10,830 bases of DNA from JAMCXS01 sp964459065 (GTDB taxonomy: Bacteria; Acidobacteriota; Terriglobia; UBA7540), in contig CAYWMN010000119.1 in assembly GCA_964459065.1 (NCBI GenBank), positions 1 to 10,830 on the forward strand, in the 5' to 3' direction. Positions 1-6,480 of the stretch are shown piece after piece. Within the stretch, counting starts at the first letter, position 1. The number at the start of each line of letters is the position of its first letter. The position numbers were made by a program, and so were the translations under genes. The notes under the pieces were generated by a model that searched no databases, was not told the origin of the DNA, and was given only the letters and a program-made list of their open reading frames with translations.

Positions 1-1
1 C

Positions 2-1627
2 GACCCGGGCGGGTGGTTTGCCCTTGCCCCGGAAGCTTTCACTTTTGGTCCTACGGTGCTCCATCTTCTGGAGCAGGCAGGCCCGGCGGGGGGCGGCGAC
101 ACCTTGCAGATCATCGGCTACGGCTTTGACCCAGGTTTGGCGCGGGTGAACGTAACAGTGGGAGGAAATCCCGCAACGGTATCGGATGTGCTTTCGACCC
201 CGAAGACTCTGGATTCAGTCCGCAATCCATCCAATTACCCCTTTCCAATCGAGGAAGTAGACGTGCAGACTCCGCCGGGCACACCCGGCCTGGCTGACCT
301 CACCGTCACCACTCCCGACGGGTCAACGACGGTGCCGCGCGCCTTTGACTATCTCAAAGAAGATAACGTCTATCCGCTGGCGGGAAGTCCCTCGTTCCTT
401 GTCTACGACCAGGTGCGCCAGCGGATTTACATCAGCAACACCGATCGCGTAGATGTTTTTGATCTCGCAAGCCGGCAGTTTCTAGCTCCTTTGATTCCGC
501 CCGGCGGTCCGTTTGCTGGTTCCAGCCTTTCCGGTCTGGCGCTTACCCCGGACGGCTCGGAGCTGGTTGTGGCCGACGGAGGCACTCAGCAAATCTTTGT
601 TTTCGATCTCGACTCTGGAACCGCTCGCAGCGTTGCTACGTCTTCGGCCCTGGGTTCGTGCCCGGGATACACCGGGCGCCTTGCGGCGGCGAACACGGGC
701 CAGGTGATGGTCGGTTTGAATCCAAGCAACTCAGGAACAAGTTGCCCCGGCTTTCCTTCTTTGACGCTTCTCGACCTGACCACCCTGAGTTTTTCAGCCG
801 TCAACTCCCCCGTGGGAAACTCAGCCTACATTGCCCCGGCTAAAGGGGGCAGCGAGGTGTTGATTGCCAGCGAAAGCAGCGTAGGGTCTCCTCTCGTTCT
901 GTGGGATGCCTCGACGGACACCTTCCAAACAAGCCCTCTCAAGAACCCCGATGGATTCACCGAGGACGTCGCAACCGCGGCAGACGGCGACATCTTCGCC
1001 GCAGGGGGTGGCGGCTCGGGTGACGGCGTGCCGGTGCTTTTCAATAAGACCCTTAACCCTTTTATGCGCCCCACCTACCAGGAGTTTTACACCGGCACCG
1101 GGAATGGTGGTGCCCCCATCCTTATGTTCACACCAGGCGAATGCCTGAACGCCAGCGGCAGCCTTCTTTACCAGCCCTTTATTATGGGTCCAAACGGCGG
1201 GGTGGATATCTTTGATACGCACGAAGGAACGTTGCGACGCAGGGTCTATTTCTCGGAGCCTCCCAGAAGCGCTTATAACGCGGGGGAAGGTGACTTCCTG
1301 GCTATCGGTGAAAACGGCCAGAAACTTTTTGCGCTCACGAAATCCGGACTCTCGGTGATTGACCTGGACGTGGTGCCGCTCTCAATCGGGTCGGTTAGCC
1401 CCAGTAGCGGACCCGCAAGCGGCGGAACTGCGGTCGAGATTCGCGGCAGCGGATTTGTGCAGGGAGCGGTTGTCAGCGTTGATGGCACGTCTGTGCCAAC
1501 AACTTTTGTCGACCAGAACACCCTCCAGTTCACAACCCCATCGATGTCATCAGGCAGCAAACCGATCACCGTTGCCAATCCCGATGGCAGGAAATATACG
1601 CTCGAAGACGCATTCACCACGAACTGA
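2..1627 (+). CDS. IPT/TIG domain and beta-propeller surface protein, 5'-truncated by the window edge
   Basis: The reading frame is open from base 2 to a TGA at 1625-1627, so 541 residues are visible and the true start lies upstream. A GTG at base 56 falls inside a conserved TIG strand and is not a credible start. Visible residues 1-98 form an IPT/TIG (immunoglobulin-like) domain; the pattern 'AGPAGGGDTLQIIGYGF' followed by a 'VTVGGNPATV' strand is typical. Residues of about 105-455 contain several beta-propeller blades of the YVTN/WD40-like kind, with repeats such as 'VDVFDLASRQF', 'LALTPDGSELVVAD', 'IFVFDLDSG' and 'LSVIDLDVV'. Residues 459-541 are a second TIG domain ('SVSPSSGPASGGTAVEIRGSGF') that ends the protein. 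Such proteins are usually exported and thought to act in adhesion, polysaccharide contact or surface scaffolding. No catalytic motif is visible. The signal peptide, if present, is outside the window. Family assignment is firm; function is unknown. Confidence 0.85.
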   Translation, partial: DPGGWFALAPEAFTFGPTVLHLLEQAGPAGGGDTLQIIGYGFDPGLARVNVTVGGNPATVSDVLSTPKTLDSVRNPSNYPFPIEEVDVQTPPGTPGLADLTVTTPDGSTTVPRAFDYLKEDNVYPLAGSPSFLVYDQVRQRIYISNTDRVDVFDLASRQFLAPLIPPGGPFAGSSLSGLALTPDGSELVVADGGTQQIFVFDLDSGTARSVATSSALGSCPGYTGRLAAANTGQVMVGLNPSNSGTSCPGFPSLTLLDLTTLSFSAVNSPVGNSAYIAPAKGGSEVLIASESSVGSPLVLWDASTDTFQTSPLKNPDGFTEDVATAADGDIFAAGGGGSGDGVPVLFNKTLNPFMRPTYQEFYTGTGNGGAPILMFTPGECLNASGSLLYQPFIMGPNGGVDIFDTHEGTLRRRVYFSEPPRSAYNAGEGDFLAIGENGQKLFALTKSGLSVIDLDVVPLSIGSVSPSSGPASGGTAVEIRGSGFVQGAVVSVDGTSVPTTFVDQNTLQFTTPSMSSGSKPITVANPDGRKYTLEDAFTTN

Positions 1628-1640
1628 GGTGAGGCAACGG

Positions 1641-1660
1641 GGGCGGAGCTACCACCGCCC
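1641..1660 (+). terminator. GC hairpin after the IPT/TIG gene, possible terminator
   Basis: GGGCGG and CCGCCC form a perfect 6-base-pair stem around an 8-base loop, starting 13 bases after the stop codon of the IPT/TIG gene. No T-run follows, so this is at best a weak or Rho-assisted terminator or an RNA 3'-end stabiliser. Confidence 0.3.
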
Positions 1661-1830
1661 ACCTTCGTAGCGGCGGATTTACCCAGCCATCTTTCGCGGC
1701 CCAGAGTGGTTAGGCTCACTATGTAGGCTACAATCCGCTTTGGGCGGCCAAAATGGGACGGATGGGATTTTGCCCCTGGAAATCAATCGTTTACAAGTGT
1801 CTTGTTATCAGCTAGTTATGAAACGCCTGC

Positions 1831-1855
1831 GGCGCGCAATTACGAAATGTGCGCC
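1831..1855 (+). other. Imperfect inverted repeat in the convergent intergenic region
   Basis: GGCGCGCA (1831-1838) and TGTGCGCC (1848-1855) pair as an 8-base stem with one G-U wobble around a 9-base loop (ATTACGAAA). The wobble only works in plus-strand RNA, so if it is an RNA structure it belongs to a plus-strand transcript. No T-run follows. The rest of 1628-1887 contains no credible gene. Confidence 0.35.
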
Positions 1856-1868
1856 ATATCGTCACACC

Positions 1869-1883
1869 GGGTAAAAATTACCC
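1869..1883 (-). terminator. AT-rich hairpin just after the CtaA-like gene
   Basis: GGGTAA and TTACCC form a perfect 6-base-pair stem with a 3-base loop, 4 bases beyond the stop codon (1888-1890) of the minus-strand CtaA-like gene. It is symmetrical and lies between two convergent genes. In neither direction does a clear U-tract follow, so the terminator role is tentative. Confidence 0.3.
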
Positions 1884-1887
1884 TGGC

Positions 1888-2781
1888 TCACTTTGGTGCC
1901 GGCTCGAAATACTTGAAAGCCTGGCAGGTCACAAACAGGCTGGTCGCCAGCACCAGTCCTCCCACCGCCGCGTGGGTCACGTTCATCACCAGCACTCCAG
2001 GCTGCGGTGCGGCAACGGCGCGGGCGTTGAGTCCCATGCTGAAGGTGATGATCCCCAGGAAGAGTTCGAGCAGCACCAGTTCGGCCAGCATCACCGACGC
2101 CATCTTGAAGGCCCGCAGGTGCGGGAACTTGCTGAGCGCCATCTCCATCACCCACACCGCGCACACGGTGATGAATCCTCCCAGGATGAAGTGAGGCGCA
2201 ATGCCCAGATGCTGCTGTTGGAAGCCCTGGCCGAGAAGTCCTTCCAGCACCAGAGCTGCGGTCATAAAAACCAGGACCTGCCGCACTGAGGGAGCAGCAA
2301 GGTCGCGCGACTTCGGATGATCCCACCGCCAGTCGCCGCGCGTGAAAAGCGCCAGGCACACCGTGAGGCAGAAGAAGATCTCAATCCCCAATGTGAAGGC
2401 GAAAGGTCCCGCCTCCGGCATTTGCGCAAACACCGGGAGCCAGGTTCCAGCAGCCAACAACAGCAGAACGGCAAGCGTCCCCGCGGCCAGCTTTTTGAGG
2501 TAGCGTTCGGCGGCGCTCGTCCACAACCACACCGCAAGAATGAGGGTCATGGTGATGACCGAAGCCGCGATCAATTGATAGGCGTGCGCATATTTCATAC
2601 CCAGGCCGGCGCGCGAACCCAAGCCGCCCATCGGCAACAGCGTGACGCGCCCGCCTGCTCCGGAAACCAGCGACGCGACGAGCATCAGTAGAAACGCCAC
2701 CACCGAAACCAGGCTTGCGAACCGATGCATCCAGGAAACGCCTGTTTCCCGCTCCGTCACTGTCTTGTGGACTTCCGCCAA
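1888..2781 (-). CDS. COX15/CtaA-family (heme A synthase-like) integral membrane protein, divergent
   Basis: The protein has 297 residues and about eight hydrophobic helices arranged as two four-helix halves, the layout of heme A synthase (heme O to heme A for aa3-type oxidases). Helix 1 is about residues 22-42 and ends 'SLVSGAGG'. Helix 2 starts with 'HAYQLIAASVITMTL' (H66). The second half runs through 'HFILGGFITVCAVW' (H197), 'LLELFLGIITF' (helix 7) and 'VTHAAVGGLVLATSLFVT' (H270, helix 8). These match the helix 2, 6 and 8 histidines of the family. The helix 4 histidine is not seen: 'FTLGIEIFFCLTVCL' has G132 where I would place it. The loop cysteine pair found in many CtaA proteins is also absent. 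The start is uncertain. TTG at 2781 has GGAGG about 4 bases upstream; GTG at 2760 and ATG at 2730 are alternatives. No cytochrome oxidase gene is in view. The fold assignment is fairly safe, the enzymatic role is not. Confidence 0.7.
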   Translation of the reverse strand: MAEVHKTVTERETGVSWMHRFASLVSVVAFLLMLVASLVSGAGGRVTLLPMGGLGSRAGLGMKYAHAYQLIAASVITMTLILAVWLWTSAAERYLKKLAAGTLAVLLLLAAGTWLPVFAQMPEAGPFAFTLGIEIFFCLTVCLALFTRGDWRWDHPKSRDLAAPSVRQVLVFMTAALVLEGLLGQGFQQQHLGIAPHFILGGFITVCAVWVMEMALSKFPHLRAFKMASVMLAELVLLELFLGIITFSMGLNARAVAAPQPGVLVMNVTHAAVGGLVLATSLFVTCQAFKYFEPAPK

Positions 2782-2888
2782 ACGACCTCCATCGTTCCCT
2801 TGCTAGGGCAGGCGCGCACCGGCCGCTGATCGAGAGGAACAGAATACCTTAATCACTCTGTCTTAGGGAAAAGGCGAATCAATAAAGC

Positions 2889-3668
2889 TTAAGGCTTGCT
2901 CATCCGCGCAAGGATCTTCGGCACCAGGCTGCGGGGCAAGAATCGCTGCGAGAAAACGCTGACCTTGTTCACCAGGCGCGGAACGACCAATCCGCCTCCC
3001 CGGTCGAGTTGTTGGATCGCTTCGGCTACCACATCTTCGGGCTCCTGCTGGCCGCCCGGAAAACGGTGCCGCCCGTGCCGGGCTCCGATGTTCACAAAGT
3101 TCGTCCGCGTTCCGCCGGGGCACACCGTCACCACGGCCACGCCGTAAGGCCGCAACTCCTCCCGCAGTCCCATTGAAAAACTGGTCATAAAAGCCTTGGT
3201 CGCAGAGTAGACGGTGGCGTAAGGGATGGGCTGGAAACTCGTCATCGACGAAACGTTAATGATGGCGCCACGGCGCGCGGCCACCATGCGGGGCGCCAGG
3301 TGAAACGTCAACTCGACCAGGGTCTCGATTTGCAGACGCATCAGGGCCGACTGCTGTTCGAAAGGAAGCTTCCAGAATTCGCCCCGGGCCCCGAACCCGG
3401 CATTGTTGATCAGGAGATCGACATTGAAGCCCCGCTCCCGGATCATGCCAGCCAGGCGAGTGCCCGCCCCGCGCTCGCTCAAGTCAAAGATCAAAGGTTC
3501 GGCATGGATGCCGCAAGTGGACTGGAGTTGGCCGGCAAGCGCACGGAGCTTGTCTTGGGAGCGCGCCACCAGCAGCAGGTTCTGGTTGCGGGCGGCGAGG
3601 GCGCGAGCAAAGCATTCCCCGATCCCGCTCGAAGCTCCAGTCACTAGCGCATAGCTTGCATCGCTCAT
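2889..3668 (-). CDS. Short-chain dehydrogenase/reductase (classical SDR, DltE/YqjQ-like)
   Basis: This is a 259-residue NAD(P)(H)-dependent oxidoreductase with a single Rossmann domain. The cofactor motif TGASSGIG is at residues 10-17, and R36 after the second strand ('LLLVARS') suggests a preference for NADP(H). NNAG is at 88-91. The catalytic serine lies in 'INVSSMTS' (S140/S141), and the YSATK active site gives Y154 and K158. 'CPGGTRT' follows at 183-189. Length and motif spacing are normal for an intact classical SDR. The ATG at 3668 was chosen because it overlaps the stop codon of the upstream fatty-acid-hydroxylase-like gene as ATGA and the Rossmann motif begins 10 residues later. The same frame stays open further upstream, but that stretch is inside the neighbouring gene. 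There is only a weak GGGG ribosome-binding signal, consistent with translational coupling. The substrate is probably a lipid-type alcohol, ketone or aldehyde, inferred from the neighbour only. Confidence 0.9.
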   Translation of the reverse strand: MSDASYALVTGASSGIGECFARALAARNQNLLLVARSQDKLRALAGQLQSTCGIHAEPLIFDLSERGAGTRLAGMIRERGFNVDLLINNAGFGARGEFWKLPFEQQSALMRLQIETLVELTFHLAPRMVAARRGAIINVSSMTSFQPIPYATVYSATKAFMTSFSMGLREELRPYGVAVVTVCPGGTRTNFVNIGARHGRHRFPGGQQEPEDVVAEAIQQLDRGGGLVVPRLVNKVSVFSQRFLPRSLVPKILARMSKP

Positions 3669-4417
3669 GCGTGCAGCCCCGTCGCAGCGCCCTGCTGCGA
3701 GTTCGCCATCTTTGACTGGGCGGCCGCGGTTGGTTTCCGCCGGTACAATGCCTGACGGACCGTCACCGGGTAGCGTGTCTTGAAAATGATGTCCCAGCAG
3801 CCGTTGGTGAGACCGAAGCCCAGTTCCATTCCTTTCGGGCTGTGATGGTAATAGTGGAACCGTTTGATGTAGCGGAAATAGGGGCTCCGAAAATTGTAAA
3901 AATGCACGGAGTGGTGGACCCACTCCTCCAGAACATAGCACTGCACAACGCCCGCCAGCAGGACGGGAAGCGTATAGACTGGGGCAATAAAACTGAGCGG
4001 CGCGGCGACGAAAAACAAGGGAAGCAAGTCTTTGAGTTCGCCGTTGATATGATGGCCGTCAAAGGGCCGCTTGTGGTGTTCCCAGTGCAGCGGGTCGAGG
4101 CGTTCATGAAGGAACTTTCGGATGATTCCTTTGCCGGGGCCGAAGCGCCCATGAAGGACATAGCGGTGGAAGAAATACTCCACCAGAGTCCAGACGGGAA
4201 CGCCGGCCGCGTAAAAAGCTACTGCCACCCATGGATGCGCTGAACCGAGCGCAAAGAAAAGTACGATCACCGCGTAGACGGTGTAGAACGCGGTCATGGG
4301 ATAGAGGCGCCCGCGCGAGATCGCGGCTTGCTGGCGCTTGTAGGCGCCAAAGGAAATATCCGGACGCTGTGTCGGCGGGCTGTTTTCTTTCAGCGGAGTG
4401 GCTGCTCTTGAAGACAT
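3665..4417 (-). CDS. Fatty acid hydroxylase / sterol desaturase superfamily membrane protein
   Basis: The protein has 250 residues and belongs to the histidine-box di-metal oxygenase superfamily that includes Scs7/FA2H fatty acid 2-hydroxylases, sterol desaturases and carotenoid hydroxylases. Counting from the ATG at 4417, the histidine boxes are HRYVLH (H84, H89), HWEHH (H111, H114, H115), a GHH pair (H122, H123), WVHHSVHF (H168, H169, H172) and HYYHH (H188, H191, H192). These are interleaved with hydrophobic helices near residues 42-60, 62-82, 130-150 and 150-165. The metal ligands appear complete, so an active O2-dependent hydroxylase is plausible. ATG 4417 is preferred because GGAG lies 6 bases in front of it; TTG 4441 and ATG 4429 are in frame but lack such a site. 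A sigma70-like promoter lies upstream. The 3' end overlaps the SDR gene by 4 bases, implying that the two enzymes act together on a membrane lipid or related substrate. Confidence 0.88.
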   Translation of the reverse strand: MSSRAATPLKENSPPTQRPDISFGAYKRQQAAISRGRLYPMTAFYTVYAVIVLFFALGSAHPWVAVAFYAAGVPVWTLVEYFFHRYVLHGRFGPGKGIIRKFLHERLDPLHWEHHKRPFDGHHINGELKDLLPLFFVAAPLSFIAPVYTLPVLLAGVVQCYVLEEWVHHSVHFYNFRSPYFRYIKRFHYYHHSPKGMELGFGLTNGCWDIIFKTRYPVTVRQALYRRKPTAAAQSKMANSQQGAATGLHA

Positions 4418-4496
4418 TGGACTCTCCATGAATCTGGACAAAGGCTTTCGGGGAAAATTAGATGCTCCAGCGCGTCTGCCGTTACGCTTTCACACG

Positions 4497-4524
4497 ATTA
4501 TAGGGATTCTACCGAGACTTGCAA
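4497..4524 (-). promoter_or_regulatory. Sigma70-like promoter for the hydroxylase-SDR unit
   Basis: On the minus strand a TTGCAA -35 element (4519-4524) is followed after 16 bases by a perfect TATAAT -10 element (4497-4502). A predicted start near 4490 would leave a leader of about 70 bases before the ATG at 4417. No plus-strand gene is nearby to explain this sequence otherwise. Confidence 0.7.
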
Positions 4525-4718
4525 AGCGATAACGCCGGTTCCCGTCTCGCGTCTTATTGCTCAATGCTTTCAGTGCTATTATCGGCTGGGCCGGCACGAG
4601 CCTTAACCAAAGGGTTGTGAACGGCGACGTGATGGGGCGTCGAAATGCGAAACGGAGCCTTCAAAACCCTGAATGGCAGATTTTGCCGTTTCCCCGTGCT
4701 CGGGACAGGCGGGGCGGC
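4525..4718. other. Intergenic region without a credible gene
   Basis: Together with the promoter and leader of the hydroxylase gene, bases 4418-4718 form about 300 bases without a gene. This part lies downstream of the coiled-coil gene's TAG stop. It contains short GC-rich inverted repeats, for example CCCG-4-CGGG near 4693-4704, without a T-run. I see no convincing terminator. The plus-strand frame running through 4557-4868 is mostly antisense to the coiled-coil gene and has no family features. Confidence 0.5.
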
Positions 4719-5531
4719 CTACTTCTTTCTCAGCTTTTTCTCCAGCCGAAACGCCTTGGCGTTAAGCTCAGACAAACGCTGGAGATCGTTTTCGGTCAGG
4801 CTGATGGCATTCTGGATAAGATCGAGAGCCGGCCCACTGAACCCCGTGGAATTACCGTTACGAGGTGAGGACAGCATTCCGCTCATGGTCCGGAACCGGG
4901 AAGTTATGTCCTGATAGCGGTCCTGAATCGAGGCGAGGTGTGCTTCGCGGCGCCGATTGATATCCTGAAGCTCTTTCAGCAGCTGTTCCTGTTCGCTAAT
5001 CCGGGCGGAGCTGGTGTTATTACTGCTGGCTAATCGGGCGTTAGCCTTTTCCAGAGCTGCAACGCGCTGGCGTGAGTTTTTAACCTCAACTTTGGTGACA
5101 TTCAGTTCCTTCTGGAGGGTGTCGTAACGTTTTTGCCAGTCTGCCTGCAAGGCCTGGTAGCGCTGTTTCGCGCTTGCCAAATCCTCCTGGTTGTTATCCT
5201 GGGCCTTGGAAAGCTGGGCCTGGAGCTGGCTAATGCTGGATTGGGCATCGGCCAGCTTGGCATCGAGCTGTTTTATCGTTGCATCGCGCCGGGCGATGGC
5301 GGCCTGGTCATTTCGGGCAGGCGGATGAGCTTTTGCCGCCGCCGCTGCCCTCCCAAGCTCACTTTGCCGGAGAGCCTCCTGCGTTTGCCGCAGGGATTGT
5401 AAATCCGCTTGCTGCTGCTGCTGAAATTCTGCGAGTTTCCGCGACTGGAATACTATGACGCCGACAGCGGCAAGAAGAACGATCCCGAGACCCCAAACCA
5501 GGATAGTTGGAGGGCGTTTCATAGGCATCAT
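4719..5531 (-). CDS. Membrane-anchored coiled-coil protein of unknown function
   Basis: The 270-residue protein starts 'MMPMKRPP', has one transmembrane helix at about residues 9-28, and is then largely alpha-helical. Heptad-like coiled-coil stretches run over roughly residues 30-66, 76-168 and 175-213, rich in Q, A, L, K, R and E. They are broken by a low-complexity alanine stretch (62-67) and an N/S-rich turn (170-176). A G/S/N-rich linker (220-232) precedes a C-terminal amphipathic helix ('LDLIQNAISLTENDLQRL', 237-254, then basic to the end). The positive N-terminus and single helix suggest an inner-membrane anchor with a periplasmic coiled coil, which is inference. The start lies one base after the stop of the VWA gene, with GAGGAG 4-7 bases before the ATGs at 5531 and 5528, so translation is coupled. 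I recognise no named family. Coiled-coil content limits functional inference; a scaffold or envelope tether is the simplest guess. Confidence 0.8.
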   Translation of the reverse strand: MMPMKRPPTILVWGLGIVLLAAVGVIVFQSRKLAEFQQQQQADLQSLRQTQEALRQSELGRAAAAAKAHPPARNDQAAIARRDATIKQLDAKLADAQSSISQLQAQLSKAQDNNQEDLASAKQRYQALQADWQKRYDTLQKELNVTKVEVKNSRQRVAALEKANARLASSNNTSSARISEQEQLLKELQDINRRREAHLASIQDRYQDITSRFRTMSGMLSSPRNGNSTGFSGPALDLIQNAISLTENDLQRLSELNAKAFRLEKKLRKK

Positions 5532-5532
5532 C

Positions 5533-6480
5533 TTACTCCTCTTTCAGGTGAATGCGCGAGCGCCAGGAAAGTTCCAGATCTTCTTCTTTGCCGCACGACG
5601 CATTCAAGCCGATTTGCACATGATGGTTGGCCTTGGCGGGAACCTCCAGAATCAATCGCCAGGAATTTTCAATCCGGGCAAATGTGTCGTCGATTTCCTG
5701 GGGTACATCCGACAGGGTTCGGCACAGGTTTGTCTCGCCACCTGTCATGCGGGCAAGGGTTACGAGACCATTCTGGTAAGCCTGGTCGAGATCGTTGCTC
5801 CGGTAATGGAGATGAACGACAAACAAGGGGGCCTGCAAGGAGCTGAGTTGCCTTTCCAGCTTGGAAATCTTCGCGTCAATCAGAGCTTCGGGAAAACGCC
5901 GGCTAAGGTCGTTCGGATCGCTGGGATTGATAATGGGATCGGTGTAATCCTCCCGGTAGGCACGGATGCTTCCGTCGGTAATATAGAGCACTGAGACGCG
6001 CACCGGGTGCTTACGGACAATCGCATCTGCCACCGCCATAGCTGACCGAACAGTTTGAAGCAACTCGGGGTTTCCATTTGAAGTCAGAGCCTGGATGTCT
6101 TTATCCAGCTTGCGATGGTGCTCGGTGGGATCGGCCAGGACATGCAAGCCGTCCTGGGACCGCATCAAGCCCACCCACGTTGTCCGCGGCAATTTCGAGA
6201 TATTATGAATGATGGCCTGCTTGGCCGCATCGATCCGTGAAACCGACTCGGTGATATCGAACACCACAAGGATAATTTGAGGGCTCTTGGGACCGAGTAG
6301 TTTTTCCACGGTGGCGGGCTTGCCATTGAGGGTGGGTTCAAACCTGGGCTTGGACGTGCAATTGCCCTTTGCGATCCAGGCGGGAACGGAAACATAACGG
6401 GCCTGAATTTGGCCAGCCATAGCCATAGAAGCGACCGCCATCAAGAGAACCAACAAACGCACTGGAGAGACCCTACCCAT
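5533..6480 (-). CDS. Exported von Willebrand factor A domain protein (acidobacterial VWFA-related type)
   Basis: The 315-residue protein has an N-terminal signal peptide at about residues 1-22 ('RLLVLLMAVASMAMA', likely cut before G23), followed by a VWA domain at roughly residues 66-255. The metal-ion-dependent adhesion site is recognisable as D75-I-T77-E-S79, a conservative form of DxSxS, with the later D169 in 'YITDGS'. The region around T133-L141 takes the place of the usual threonine loop. C41, C253 and C296 could form disulfides in the periplasm. A beta-rich C-terminal tail (residues 272-311) follows. VWA proteins bind partners through the metal site; no enzyme activity is indicated. 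The ATG at 6480 shares its A with the TGA stop of the upstream barrel gene (TGATG), showing translational coupling. GTG at codon 7, with AGGG 8 bases upstream, is an alternative start that keeps the signal peptide. It sits in the middle of a barrel-VWA-coiled-coil operon. Confidence 0.87.
   Translation of the reverse strand: MGRVSPVRLLVLLMAVASMAMAGQIQARYVSVPAWIAKGNCTSKPRFEPTLNGKPATVEKLLGPKSPQIILVVFDITESVSRIDAAKQAIIHNISKLPRTTWVGLMRSQDGLHVLADPTEHHRKLDKDIQALTSNGNPELLQTVRSAMAVADAIVRKHPVRVSVLYITDGSIRAYREDYTDPIINPSDPNDLSRRFPEALIDAKISKLERQLSSLQAPLFVVHLHYRSNDLDQAYQNGLVTLARMTGGETNLCRTLSDVPQEIDDTFARIENSWRLILEVPAKANHHVQIGLNASCGKEEDLELSWRSRIHLKEE

Noticed and set aside
1802..2289. Plus-strand frames of 130-146 codons across the convergent region
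   Set aside because: They are mostly antisense to the CtaA-like membrane gene, and their composition mirrors it. No domain is recognisable.
3669..3941. Extended N-terminus of the SDR frame beyond the ATG at 3668
   Set aside because: The frame is open but lies inside the hydroxylase gene. The Rossmann motif sits at the normal distance from the ATG at 3668, which also forms an ATGA overlap.
4554..4582. Plus-strand TTATTG-17-TATTAT promoter-like sequence
   Set aside because: No plausible plus-strand gene follows; the sequence downstream is antisense to the coiled-coil gene.
4698..4711. Sequence GCTCGGGACAGGC resembling part of a dispersed palindromic repeat seen in environmental genomes
   Set aside because: Only a short core matches from memory, there is no second copy in the window, and the palindromic arm is missing.
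5409..5422. (CTG)n-type microsatellite
   Set aside because: It is only four CAG codons plus one CAA, encoding a glutamine run in the coiled-coil protein; this is ordinary coding sequence.
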